From: Peterkaempfera sp044755465
GTDB lineage: Bacteria; Actinomycetota; Actinomycetes; Streptomycetales; Streptomycetaceae
Assembly (NCBI RefSeq): GCF_044755465.1
Contig: NZ_JBIVRB010000001.1
Location: 1,364,001 to 1,428,000 of the forward strand
Direction: 5' to 3'
DNA length: 64,000 nucleotides
Shown here piece after piece: positions 32,369 through 41,122 of this stretch. The notes below the pieces were generated by a model. The model was not told where the DNA came from. It made no database searches and saw only the letters and a list, made by a program, of their open reading frames with translations. Within the stretch, counting starts at the first letter, position 1, and every line of letters begins with the position of its first letter. The position numbers were made by a program, and so were the translations under genes.

Positions 32369-33472
32369 TCACCGCCGCCGCAGCCGGGCGGCCGCCTCGG
32401 CCAGTACGGCACCGGCCCGCGCCAGCTGGGCCGCCGTGACCCCGTCGTCCCGGGCGGCGTCCCTGACCCGGTCGCGGAACCGGTCGAGCAGCCGCTCCAG
32501 CTCCCGGGCCGGCTCGCCCGCCGGGTCGGTACGGGCCCAGTCGGGCAGCGGGGCGGCCGGGGTGTCCCGGCTGTCCGGCCCGGCGCCGGAGTCGTCCGGG
32601 TCCGTCTGGTCCAGATCGATCTTGTCTGGGTCGACCTTGTCTGGGTCGACCTTGTCTGGGTCGATCTTGTCCAGGTCGATCCGGGTGACCGTCACCGAGC
32701 CGGGCGACTCCGGCGGGGACGGCGGCTGCGGCGGGGCGCCCCAGCGGCCGGGGTCGGCCAGCCCGGCCAGCCCCTTGGTCAGCTCGGACAGGCCCTCGGC
32801 CAGGCCGGTCGGCCAGTCGCCGCGCGCCACATGCTCCCGTACGTGCTGCTCCACCCGCCGCTGCAACCGCCGCGCCTCCGCCTGGGCGGCCGTCCGGACG
32901 GCCTGGGCCTGCTTCAGCTGGTCCTTCGCCTGCTTGGCCTGCTCCTTGGCCTGTCTGGCCTGCTCCTTCGCCTGGACCCGGTAGCGGGCGTACTCCTCCT
33001 TGGCCCGCTGCCACGCCTCCTTGTCACCGAAGGCGTCCTCCCACCGGCCGCCGCCGGTCGGCGCGCCGCCGCCGGAGCCGCTGCTGCGGGACTCCCTGGC
33101 GGCGCGCCGCATCTCCTCGCGCAGGTCCTTGGCGGAGTCCCGGACGTCCTCGCGGATGGCGTCGGCCAGCTGCGACACCGAGTCGCGGATCTCCACCTCC
33201 AGCTCGGCCAGCTCACCCTGCCGGGAGGCCAGCTCGGCCCGGCCCGCTTCGGTGATCCGGTAGACCTTGCGGCCGCCCTCGGTGCTGTGGGTGACCAGGC
33301 CCTCCTTCTCCAGCTTGGCCAGCCGGGGGTAGACCGTCCCGGCCGAGGGTGCGTACAGGCCGTGGAAGCGCTCCTCCAGCAGCCGGATCACCTCGTAGCC
33401 GTGCCGGGGCGCCTCGTCCAGCAGCTTCAGCAGGTACAGCCGCAGCCGCCCGTGGGCGAAGACCTGGCTCAT
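32369..33472 (-). CDS. PadR-family regulator with long coiled-coil extension
   Basis: A 367-residue protein. Residues 1-85 are a PadR winged helix (LLKLLDEAPRHGYEVIRLLEE, YAPSAGTVYPRLAKLEKEGLV). Residues about 85-235 form a charged coiled coil with AKEQAKQAKDQ heptads. Residues about 260-290 hold DPDKV-type repeats, followed by a helical tail. PadR proteins usually have about 110-190 residues, so the extension is large. The gene overlaps the DUF4097 gene by ATGA and is cotranscribed. It likely represses the operon through the operators at 34388-34429. Confidence 0.88.
   Translation of the reverse strand: MSQVFAHGRLRLYLLKLLDEAPRHGYEVIRLLEERFHGLYAPSAGTVYPRLAKLEKEGLVTHSTEGGRKVYRITEAGRAELASRQGELAELEVEIRDSVSQLADAIREDVRDSAKDLREEMRRAARESRSSGSGGGAPTGGGRWEDAFGDKEAWQRAKEEYARYRVQAKEQARQAKEQAKQAKDQLKQAQAVRTAAQAEARRLQRRVEQHVREHVARGDWPTGLAEGLSELTKGLAGLADPGRWGAPPQPPSPPESPGSVTVTRIDLDKIDPDKVDPDKVDPDKIDLDQTDPDDSGAGPDSRDTPAAPLPDWARTDPAGEPARELERLLDRFRDRVRDAARDDGVTAAQLARAGAVLAEAAARLRRR
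32606..32680. repeat. 15-bp tandem repeat inside the PadR gene
   Basis: Five units from 32606 (CTTGTCTGGGTCGAC and variants) encode the repeated DPDK(V/I) and LDK(I)-type pentads. Confidence 0.9.
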
Positions 33473-34359
33473 GCCTTGTCACCCTCCTTGGTGAGATCGA
33501 GCCCCGGAGCGGTGTCCTCGGGCTCGTCGGCCGGCGGTCGGCGCAGCAGGGCGACCGAGCCGGAGACGGTGGTGACCTGGAGCCGGCCGGTACCGGCGCC
33601 GAGTCGGCCGGAGAGCCGCTTGGCGCCCCAGGAGCCGCCGAGCCGCAGCTCCTCGAAGGCGCTGGAGACCTGGCCGCTGTTGGTGCCCGCCTCGACCTCG
33701 GTGTCGGCCGGCTGCGGCACCCGTACCGCGACCTCGCCGGAGACGGTGGTGAGCCGGACGTCGGCCGGGCCCCGGCCGTCCAGGTCGACGGTCATCGAGC
33801 CGGTCACCGAGTTGGCGCTCAGCTTGGCGGCGGTGCCCTCGACCACGGTGAGGTCGCCGGAGACGGTGTGCACCCGCAGGTCACCGGAGACCGTCTGCGC
33901 GTCGACGCCGCCGGAGAGCGAGTTGACCTCCACCGGGCCGGCGACCCGGACCAGGGCGATGTCACCGCCGACACTGCGGACGGTGACCCGGCCGTCGATG
34001 CCGGAGACCACCGCGTCCGCCGTGACGGTGCCGACCTCCACCCGGGCGTCGGCCGGGACGGCGACGGAGACCACCGCGTGCCGCTTGCGGCGCCAGGAGT
34101 CGACGAACGCGGAGAGGCCCTTGCCGGACAGCTGCTGCCAGGAGAGGTCCCGCCAGGCGAGGTCGGGATAGCCGACCGTCAGGACGCCGTCCACCAGGGT
34201 CACCTGCAACGGGACACCGTCGAGCTCGGCGACCTCCAGCCGCGCCGGTCCCTCGGTGGCGACGACATTGACCGTGCCGCCGACGGTGCGCACCTGGAGG
34301 CCGCTCACCGCCTGGTCGAAGCTGATCTTCTCTGGTCCGCTGACGGTCCACTCTGGCAT
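33469..34359 (-). CDS. DUF4097 beta-helical protein
   Basis: A 296-residue protein starting at ATG 34359 with GGAGG six nt upstream. It is built of repeating beta strands with VSG, VGG and VTG turns (for example VRSVGGDIALVRVAG and VHTVSGDLTVVEG), the DUF4097/adhesin-like right-handed beta fold. There is no signal peptide, so it is probably cytoplasmic or membrane-associated. DUF4097 genes are commonly coupled to PadR regulators, as here, and may sense envelope conditions. Confidence 0.88.
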   Translation of the reverse strand: MPEWTVSGPEKISFDQAVSGLQVRTVGGTVNVVATEGPARLEVAELDGVPLQVTLVDGVLTVGYPDLAWRDLSWQQLSGKGLSAFVDSWRRKRHAVVSVAVPADARVEVGTVTADAVVSGIDGRVTVRSVGGDIALVRVAGPVEVNSLSGGVDAQTVSGDLRVHTVSGDLTVVEGTAAKLSANSVTGSMTVDLDGRGPADVRLTTVSGEVAVRVPQPADTEVEAGTNSGQVSSAFEELRLGGSWGAKRLSGRLGAGTGRLQVTTVSGSVALLRRPPADEPEDTAPGLDLTKEGDKA

Positions 34360-34387
34360 GGCTGGTCCTCCCGTGGCTGCGCCGGGT

Positions 34388-34429
34388 ACGACATATCGCG
34401 TCCCGCTGCTCAACACGATATATCGCGTC
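34388..34429. promoter_or_regulatory. Two PadR-type operators
   Basis: ACGACATATCGCGTC (34388-34402) and ACGATATATCGCGTC (34415-34429) are direct repeats 27 bp apart containing the palindromic core CGATATATCG. They lie just upstream of the DUF4097-PadR operon and are very AT-rich locally. The core resembles known PadR sites of this regulator/DUF4097 class. Confidence 0.75.
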
Positions 34430-34477
34430 GTCCGGAAGTCAAGCGCACTCTTCCGGAATCGGCCCGCCGGAACGCCG

Positions 34478-34514
34478 GACCGCCGCCGACCCCTGGATCG
34501 GGCCGACGGCGGTC
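34478..34514. terminator. Hairpin after the small DUF6104 gene
   Basis: GACCGCCG (34478-34485) pairs with CGGCGGTC (34507-34514). It is downstream of the minus-strand gene 34553-34735. The stem is short but GC-only. Confidence 0.5.
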
Positions 34515-34552
34515 ACTGGTCACGTATGAGGGGGATCACCCGACGGACCGGG

Positions 34553-34735
34553 TCAGTCGTCGTCGTCCTCGTCGTCGAGCCGGGCCAGCCAGGTGGCCAG
34601 CCGCTCGACCGGGATCTCGAACTCCGGGTTGAGGTCCACGAACTCGCGCAGGCGCTCGGACAGCCACTCGAAGGTGACCTCCTCGTCGCCGCGCCGGCTC
34701 TCCAGCTCCTCGATGCCGCGGTCGGTGAAGTACAC
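34553..34735 (-). CDS. Small conserved acidic protein (DUF6104)
   Basis: A 60-residue protein starting at GTG 34735, GGAG seven nt upstream. It reads VYFTDRGIEELESR, then EEVTFEWLSERLREFVD, and ends in a run of Asp/Glu. The pattern matches a short helical protein conserved across Streptomyces. No function is known. It follows the Ser/Thr kinase gene by about 50 bp and may share its transcript. Confidence 0.8.
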   Translation of the reverse strand: MYFTDRGIEELESRRGDEEVTFEWLSERLREFVDLNPEFEIPVERLATWLARLDDEDDDD

Positions 34736-34787
34736 GGTGCGCTCCGGACGGAAGGGGGAATCCAGCGATCAGGATAGACCGGGCCGG

Positions 34788-36797
34788 TCAGCTGTCGTTG
34801 CGGTAGTAGTCGACGGTGATCCGCGCGCTGTAGTCGTCCGAGGACGTCTGGAGCACCTTGACCACCGAGACGTCGCCCGTGCTGCGCGAGCGCAGGCAGA
34901 ACAGCCGGCCGGCCGGGGTGTCCTCGAAGTCGACCGCGCCGACCGGCTCCCGGTCGATCGCGCTGGAGCACTGCTCGGGGGTCAGCGTCGGCTGCTTGGT
35001 GATGTACGCGTCGGTGTTGTCCGGCAGCTCGAAGCCCGGCTGGCTGTTGGTGCCCAGCGTCCACTCGCCGCTCTCCGGGACGACCTTGCCGGTCTTGAGG
35101 TCGAAGTAGTGGTTGTAGTCCGGTACGGACAGGGTGCGGCCCTTGTAGACGGCGGTGTACGTGGGCACCGCGGCGGCCGGGGAGTCGCCGGTCCGGTCGT
35201 CGTCGGGGCTTCCGCCGTCCTGGCCGTCGTCGGAGGGCGTGGCGTCGGTGACCGGGTCGGCGGGTGCGTCGGTGGCCGGGTCGGTGGTCGGGTCGGCGGT
35301 CGGGTCGGCGGGCGGCGCGGACTGCCGGGTGGAGGCGCCCGGGGTCGGGGAGGTGCCGTGCCGCTCGCCGGCGGTCGGGGTCCGGTCGTCGCTCCGGTCG
35401 AAGTGCCGGCTCAGCGCCACCCCGCCGACGATCCCGGCCAGCGCGGTGACGGCGGCGACGGTGAGCAGCACCTTCGCCGAGACGCCGCGCCGCCGCTCCG
35501 GCGGCTCCGGCCGCGCTGCGGGCCCGGGGGCGGCGGTGGTCACCGGCGTGGGCGGCGGGGTGTCGTACGAGAACGCGGGGGCCGGCGGCGGAGTGTCCTG
35601 GCGCAGCGGCACCGTCGGCTGGGGCTGGGTCGGCTGGGGGTGGGCCGGCTGGGGCTGGGCCGGCTGGGGGTGGGTCGGCGGCGGCCCGAAGACGCCCTGC
35701 ACCGGCTGGACCTGCGGCGTGGGGACGTGGCTGGGCATCGGCGGCGCCGAGGGCACCGGCGGCCGCTCGGTGGCGTCGGCGGCGGTGGGCGCGCTCGGCG
35801 GCGGGGTCTTCGGCAGGTCCGAGCGGCGGGTGATCTCGGTGTTGACCGGCGAGGGCAGCCAGTCGTCGGAGAAGCGCAGCGCGCCGCCCACCGCCGGGTG
35901 CTCCCGGCACAGCCGGATGATCTCGGCGGGCTGCGGGCGGTCCTCCGGCGCCTTGGCCAGGCAGCGCAGTACCAGCTCACGCAGCTCGGCGGGGCAGTCC
36001 GCCAGCTCCGGCTCCTCGTGCACCACCCGGTACAGCACGGCGGTGTCCGGCCCTTCCCCGAACGGGGAGCTGCCGCCCGCCACATACGCCGCCAGCGCGC
36101 CCAGCGCGAAGACATCGGTGGCGGGTGAGGCGGAGCGGCCCAGTGCCTGCTCCGGCGCCATGAAGGCGGGCGAGCCGATCCGGTAGCCGGTGCCGGTGAG
36201 CGCGGTGGCGTCGGCGGCCCGCGCGATCCCGAAGTCGATCACCCGGGGGCCGTCGGCGGCGACCAGCACATTGGCGGGCTTGAGGTCGCGGTGCACCACC
36301 TCGACGCTGTGGATCGCCTGGAGCGCCTCCGCGATGCCGCCCATCAGCAGCAGCACGGTGCGCACTGGCAGCGAGCCGTGTTCGCGCACCACCTGCTGGA
36401 GGGAGGGGCCGGGGACGTAGGCGGTGACCAGCCACGGCGACTCGGCGTCCGGCCCGGCGTCGATCACCTCGGCGGTGTAGAGGCCGTGGATGCGCTGCGC
36501 GTTGGAGACCTCCTGTCGGAACCGCCGCCGGAACTCGGAGTCCTCCGCGAACTCCGGCCGCACCACCTTCAGCGCCACCGGCCGCCCGCCGGGCGTGTAC
36601 GACAGGTAGACCCGGCCCATGCCGCCGGAGCCCAGCCGGGCGAACAGCCGGTAGCCGCCGACCTCGCGCGGGTCCTCGGCCGCCAGCGGCTGGAAGACGG
36701 GCGCGGCGGGTGTCGAGCGGCCGGCTGAGTCCGCAGGCCGCCGGTCCGCCGGGGGGTCGGCCGGGTCGGGTTCGAGCCTGGGATCGTCGGTGGGCAT
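34788..36797 (-). CDS. Transmembrane Ser/Thr protein kinase (PknB-like)
   Basis: A 669-residue kinase starting at ATG 36797. Residues about 45-300 hold the kinase domain: glycine loop GSGGMGRVY, the VALKVV lysine, the HRDLKPANVL catalytic loop, DFGIARAAD, and SPAFMAPEQA. A Pro/Gln-rich juxtamembrane section with PQPAQPQP repeats leads to one membrane helix (VLLTVAAVTALAGIVGGVAL), a Thr/Pro/Asp linker (DPTADPTTDPATD) and an extracytoplasmic domain of about 140 residues with two cysteines (EQCSS, LFCLR). The ligand is unknown. Confidence 0.92.
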   Translation of the reverse strand: MPTDDPRLEPDPADPPADRRPADSAGRSTPAAPVFQPLAAEDPREVGGYRLFARLGSGGMGRVYLSYTPGGRPVALKVVRPEFAEDSEFRRRFRQEVSNAQRIHGLYTAEVIDAGPDAESPWLVTAYVPGPSLQQVVREHGSLPVRTVLLLMGGIAEALQAIHSVEVVHRDLKPANVLVAADGPRVIDFGIARAADATALTGTGYRIGSPAFMAPEQALGRSASPATDVFALGALAAYVAGGSSPFGEGPDTAVLYRVVHEEPELADCPAELRELVLRCLAKAPEDRPQPAEIIRLCREHPAVGGALRFSDDWLPSPVNTEITRRSDLPKTPPPSAPTAADATERPPVPSAPPMPSHVPTPQVQPVQGVFGPPPTHPQPAQPQPAHPQPTQPQPTVPLRQDTPPPAPAFSYDTPPPTPVTTAAPGPAARPEPPERRRGVSAKVLLTVAAVTALAGIVGGVALSRHFDRSDDRTPTAGERHGTSPTPGASTRQSAPPADPTADPTTDPATDAPADPVTDATPSDDGQDGGSPDDDRTGDSPAAAVPTYTAVYKGRTLSVPDYNHYFDLKTGKVVPESGEWTLGTNSQPGFELPDNTDAYITKQPTLTPEQCSSAIDREPVGAVDFEDTPAGRLFCLRSRSTGDVSVVKVLQTSSDDYSARITVDYYRNDS

Positions 36798-36942
36798 GCG
36801 GTTCTCTCCCCCTGCTGGCGTGGGCACGGCAGACGGTACGTTAGCGATCCCGCTGTCCCCACCAGGCACCCGGATCTCTTTGGTTACGCAACAGCGACCT
36901 TGACGATCCGTCTCCCGACGACAGCCCCGCCTGACCGGACAC

Positions 36943-36986
36943 GACCGGGCCCGGTCACCGCAGTGCTGCGGTGACCGGGCCCGGTC
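36943..36986 (-). terminator. Perfect 20-bp terminator downstream of kgd
   Basis: GACCGGGCCCGGTCACCGCA (36943-36962) pairs with 36967-36986; the loop is GTGC. It lies 55 bases beyond the kgd stop. Confidence 0.9.
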
Positions 36987-37041
36987 GCGCTGTCCTCGGG
37001 TGCCTCGGGGCCGGGGAGCCCCGGAGGGGTGTCAGAGGGTG

Positions 37042-40000
37042 TCAGAGGGAGAAGACGTCGTCCACCAGCTGCTGCTGCTCCTGCTGGTGCCGCTTGAGCG
37101 ACCCCACCGCCGGGGCGGAGGAGGCCGGGCGGGCGACGCGGCGCAGGCGGGAGCCGTCGGCGTTCCGTCCGACGACCACGTCCAGGTGGTCGATCAGGTT
37201 GAGCGCGATGAACGGCCAGGCGCCCTGGTTGGCCGGCTCCTCCTGCGCCCAGACGAACTGGACGTCCTCGCCGTACTTGCCCAGCTCCGCCTGGAGCTCG
37301 GTGACCGGCAGCGGGTAGAGGCGCTCGACGCGGACGATGGCCGTGTCGGTGATGCCGCGCTCGGTACGGGCGGCGGCCAGGTCGTAGTAGACCTTGCCGG
37401 CCGTGATGACGACCTTGCGGACGCCCGCCGGGTCCACCGAGTCGTCCCCGATGACCGGGCGGAAGCCGCCGCTCAGGAACTCCTCGGTCCGCGACGCCGC
37501 GGCCTTGAGCCGGAGCATCGACTTCGGGGTGAAGACGATCAGCGGCTTGTGGTGCGGGTTGTGGACCTGCCAGCGCAGCAGGTGGAAGTAGTTGGACGGC
37601 AGCGTTGGCATGGCGACGGTCATGTTGTTCTGGGCGCAGAGCTGGAGGAAGCGCTCCGGGCGGGCCGAGGAGTGGTCCGGTCCCTGGCCCTCGTAGCCGT
37701 GCGGCAGCAGCAGGGTGACGCCGGAGGTCTGGCCCCACTTCTGCTCGGCGGAGGAGATGAACTCGTCGACCACGGTGGAGGCGCCGTTGACGAAGTCGCC
37801 GAACTGGGCCTCCCACATCACCAGCGCGTTCGGCCGGGCCAGCGAGTAGCCGTACTCGAAGCCCATCGCCGCGTACTCGGAGAGCAGGCTGTCGTAGACG
37901 GTGTACCGGGCCTGGTCCTCGGCCAGGTAGAGCAGCGGGGTGTAGTCCTCGCCGGTCTTGCGGTCCACCAGCACCGCGTGCCGCTGGCCGAAGGTGCCGC
38001 GGCGGCTGTCCTGGCCGGCCAGCCGGACCGGGTGGCCCTCCATCAGCAGCGAGCCGATGGCCAGCGTCTCCCCGAGCGCCCAGTCGATGGTGTTGTCCTC
38101 GACCATGGCGGCGCGGCGCTGGAGCTGCGGCAGCAGACGCGGGTGGACGGTCAGCCAGTCCGGCAGGTTGACCTGCGAGGCGGCGATCCGCTTGACGGTC
38201 TCCTGCGAGATGCCGGTGTCCACCGCGACCGGGAAGTCCGGCAGCGGCGAGGCGGCCGGGGCCGCCTGCGGGACCGCGTCGCGGACCTCGGCGAAGACCT
38301 TCTCCAGCTGGCCCTGGAAGTCCTGGAGCGCCTGCTCGGCCTCTTCCAGGGTGATGTCGCCGCGCCCGATCAGGCCCTCGGTGTAGAGCTTGCGCACCGA
38401 GCGCTTCTTGTCGATCAGGTCGTACATCAGCGGCTGGGTGAAGGACGGGTTGTCGGCCTCGTTGTGACCGCGTCGGCGGTAGCAGATGAGGTCGATCACG
38501 ACGTCCTTGTTGAACGTCTGGCGGAACTCGAAGGCCAGCCGCGCGACGCGGACCACGGCCTCCGGGTCGTCGCCGTTGACGTGGAAGATCGGCGCCTCGA
38601 TCATGCGGGCCACGTCGGTGGAGTACATCGAGGAGCGGGAGGCGGCCGGGGCGGCGGTGAAGCCGACCTGGTTGTTCACCACGATGTGCACGGTGCCGCC
38701 GGTGCGGTAGCCGCGCAGCTGCGACATGTTGAGCGTCTCCGCGACCACGCCCTGGCCGGCGAAGGCCGCGTCGCCGTGGATCTGGAGCGGCAGCACGTCG
38801 AAGGCGGTGCCGGCCTTGTCCAGGATGTCCTGCTTGGCGCGGGCGATGCCCTCCACCACCGGGTCGACCGCCTCCAGGTGCGAGGGGTTCGCGGCCAGCG
38901 AGACCTTGATGGTCTCGCCGTCCAGACCGGTGAAGGTGCCCTCGGCGCCCAGGTGGTACTTGACGTCGCCGGAGCCGTGCATCGACTTGGGGTCGAGATT
39001 GCCCTCGAACTCCGCGAAGACCTTGCCGTAAGGCTTGCCGACGATGTTGGTCAGCACATTGAGCCGGCCGCGGTGGGCCATGCCGATGACGGCCTCGTCC
39101 AGCTTGTGCTCGGCCGCCGCGTCCAGCACCGCGTCCAGCAGCGGGATCAGCGACTCGCCGCCCTCCAGCGAGAACCGCTTCTGGCCGACGTACTTGGTCT
39201 GTAGGAAGGTCTCGAACGCCTCGGCGGAGTTCAGCCGGCGCAGGATGCGCAGCTGCTCCTCGCGCTCCGGCTTGGCGTAGTGGTTCTCCACCCGCTCCTG
39301 GATCCAGCGGCGCTGCTTGGGGTCCTGGATGTGCATGTACTCGATGCCGACGGTGCGGCAGTACGAGTCGCGCAGCACGCCCAGGATGTCGCGCAGCTTC
39401 ATCATCCGCTTGCCGGCGAAGCCGCCGACGGCGAACTCGCGCTCCAGGTCCCACAGGGTGAGGCCGTGCTGCACGACGTCCAGGTCGGGGTGCTTGCGCT
39501 GCTTGTACTCCAGCGGGTCGGTGTCGGCCATCAGGTGGCCGCGCACCCGGTAGGAGTGGATCAGCTCCATGACGCGGGCGGTCTTGTTGACCTCGTCGTC
39601 GTGGGTGGCGGCCACGTCGGTCGCCCAGCGGACGGGCTCGTACGGGATGCGCAGCGACTCGAAGATCTCGTCGTAGAAGTCCTGGCCGCCCAGCAGCAGC
39701 TGGTGGATCTGGCGCAGGAACTCGCCGGAGGCGGCGCCCTGGATCACCCGGTGGTCGTAGGTGGAGGTGAGCGTCATCACCTTGGAGACGCCGAGCCGGG
39801 AGAGGGTGTCCGGCGCGGAGCCCTGGAACTCGGCCGGGTACTCCATCGCGCCGACGCCCAGGATGGTGCCCTGGCCGGGCATCAGGCGCGGCACGGAGTG
39901 CACGGTGCCGATGCCGCCGGGGTTGGTCAGCGAGACCGTGACGCCGGTGAAGTCGTCCATGGTCAGCTTGTTGGCGCGGGCGCGGCGGACGATGTCCTCG

Positions 40001-40839
40001 TACGCCTGCCAGAAGCCGAAGAAGTCGAGCGTCTCGGCCTGCTTGATCGCCGCGACGACCAGCTGCCGGTCGCCGTTGGGCTTGACCAGGTCGATGGCCA
40101 GGCCCAGGTTGACGTGCTCGGGCTTGACCAGGAAGCCCTTGCCGTCCTTCACCGTGTAGCTGTGGTTCATGCCGGGCATGGCCTTCAGCGCCTGCACCAT
40201 GGCGTAGCCGATGATGTGGGTGAAGGAGACCTTGCCGCCGCGTGCCCGCTTGAGGTGGTTGTTGATGACGATGCGGTTGTCGATCAGCAGCTTGGCCGGA
40301 ACGGCACGCACCGATGTGGCGGTCGGCAGCTCCAGCGAGGCGTCCATGTTGGTCGCCACCGCCTTCGCCGGGCCGCGCAGCGGGACCAGCTCGGGGCCGC
40401 TGGGGCCCTCGGCGGGCGCGGCGGCGGCAGCGGGCTTGGCGGGCGCGGCCTTCGGCGCGGGCGGCGCAGCCGCCGGAGCCGGGGCCGGCGCCGGGGTGGC
40501 AGCGGCGGCGGGTGCCGGAGCCGGGGCCGCGGGGGGCGCGGGCGGCGCAGGCTGAGGGGTCCCCGCGGTGGCCGCCGGCGCGGGGGGCGCGGCGGCGGGA
40601 GCAGGGGCGGGGGCGGCGGCGGGGGTCGGCGCGGAAGCGGCGGCCTGGGTCGCGGCCTGGGTCACAGAAGTCACCTCGGTACCGGGCTTGTAATCGGCGA
40701 AGAAGTCCCACCAGGCGCGGTCGACGGAGTGCGGGTCCTGGAGGTACTGCTGGTAGATCTCGTCGACAAGCCATTCGTTGGGGCCGAAGCCCGCTGAGCT
40801 GGTCGAGCTGTTGGAGGTATTCGGGGACTGTGGCGACAC
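37042..40839 (-). CDS. kgd: Multifunctional 2-oxoglutarate dehydrogenase/decarboxylase (E1-E2 fusion)
   Basis: A 1265-residue protein. Residues about 1-45 (FGPNEWLVDEIYQQY) are the E1 N-terminal segment, followed by an Ala/Pro linker of some 90 residues, an E2 acyltransferase-like domain with DHRVIQGAA at about residues 362-370, and the ThDP-dependent E1 domain (IGMAHRGRLNVL, HINGDDPEAVVRV-like FHVNGDDPEAVVRV). As in mycobacterial KGD, the usual E2 catalytic Asp is altered (DHRVIQG). GTG 40839 is chosen by similarity to the Streptomyces start SPQSP; a frame to 40893 is open but unlikely. It is the TCA-cycle entry for succinyl-CoA. Confidence 0.95.
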   Translation of the reverse strand: MSPQSPNTSNSSTSSAGFGPNEWLVDEIYQQYLQDPHSVDRAWWDFFADYKPGTEVTSVTQAATQAAASAPTPAAAPAPAPAAAPPAPAATAGTPQPAPPAPPAAPAPAPAAAATPAPAPAPAAAPPAPKAAPAKPAAAAAPAEGPSGPELVPLRGPAKAVATNMDASLELPTATSVRAVPAKLLIDNRIVINNHLKRARGGKVSFTHIIGYAMVQALKAMPGMNHSYTVKDGKGFLVKPEHVNLGLAIDLVKPNGDRQLVVAAIKQAETLDFFGFWQAYEDIVRRARANKLTMDDFTGVTVSLTNPGGIGTVHSVPRLMPGQGTILGVGAMEYPAEFQGSAPDTLSRLGVSKVMTLTSTYDHRVIQGAASGEFLRQIHQLLLGGQDFYDEIFESLRIPYEPVRWATDVAATHDDEVNKTARVMELIHSYRVRGHLMADTDPLEYKQRKHPDLDVVQHGLTLWDLEREFAVGGFAGKRMMKLRDILGVLRDSYCRTVGIEYMHIQDPKQRRWIQERVENHYAKPEREEQLRILRRLNSAEAFETFLQTKYVGQKRFSLEGGESLIPLLDAVLDAAAEHKLDEAVIGMAHRGRLNVLTNIVGKPYGKVFAEFEGNLDPKSMHGSGDVKYHLGAEGTFTGLDGETIKVSLAANPSHLEAVDPVVEGIARAKQDILDKAGTAFDVLPLQIHGDAAFAGQGVVAETLNMSQLRGYRTGGTVHIVVNNQVGFTAAPAASRSSMYSTDVARMIEAPIFHVNGDDPEAVVRVARLAFEFRQTFNKDVVIDLICYRRRGHNEADNPSFTQPLMYDLIDKKRSVRKLYTEGLIGRGDITLEEAEQALQDFQGQLEKVFAEVRDAVPQAAPAASPLPDFPVAVDTGISQETVKRIAASQVNLPDWLTVHPRLLPQLQRRAAMVEDNTIDWALGETLAIGSLLMEGHPVRLAGQDSRRGTFGQRHAVLVDRKTGEDYTPLLYLAEDQARYTVYDSLLSEYAAMGFEYGYSLARPNALVMWEAQFGDFVNGASTVVDEFISSAEQKWGQTSGVTLLLPHGYEGQGPDHSSARPERFLQLCAQNNMTVAMPTLPSNYFHLLRWQVHNPHHKPLIVFTPKSMLRLKAAASRTEEFLSGGFRPVIGDDSVDPAGVRKVVITAGKVYYDLAAARTERGITDTAIVRVERLYPLPVTELQAELGKYGEDVQFVWAQEEPANQGAWPFIALNLIDHLDVVVGRNADGSRLRRVARPASSAPAVGSLKRHQQEQQQLVDDVFSL

Positions 40840-40908
40840 GGCGCTAACCGCCCTCTTCCGCTTCCTTTTGGGATGGTGGACAGCGGAGAACAAGGCTACG
40901 CCCCTGGC

Positions 40909-40953
40909 ATGTGATCGCGCAGTTCGCGGGGCCTGTCGTCGCCCAGATCACAT
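40909..40953. promoter_or_regulatory. Inverted repeat upstream of kgd
   Basis: ATGTGATC (40909-40916) and GATCACAT (40946-40953) are exact complements 37 bp centre to centre, 70-115 bp before the kgd start. The half-sites resemble TGTGA-type CRP half-sites but the spacing is wrong for one dimer. No other feature was seen in 40840-41122. Confidence 0.35.
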
Positions 40954-41122
40954 CTGCGGCGGCCAATTTGGCGTGAAAGATGCGTTAGAACCGGTCAGCT
41001 GCTGGGAAGGGGCGCCGCCGAGCTGGGTCCGGATACCCCACGATAACGGACAAAACGGTAAGGGTGGGTGGTTCCGGAACCGGGCTGTGGCCCGTCGGCG
41101 GCCCGATTGTCCCGGTTCTGTG

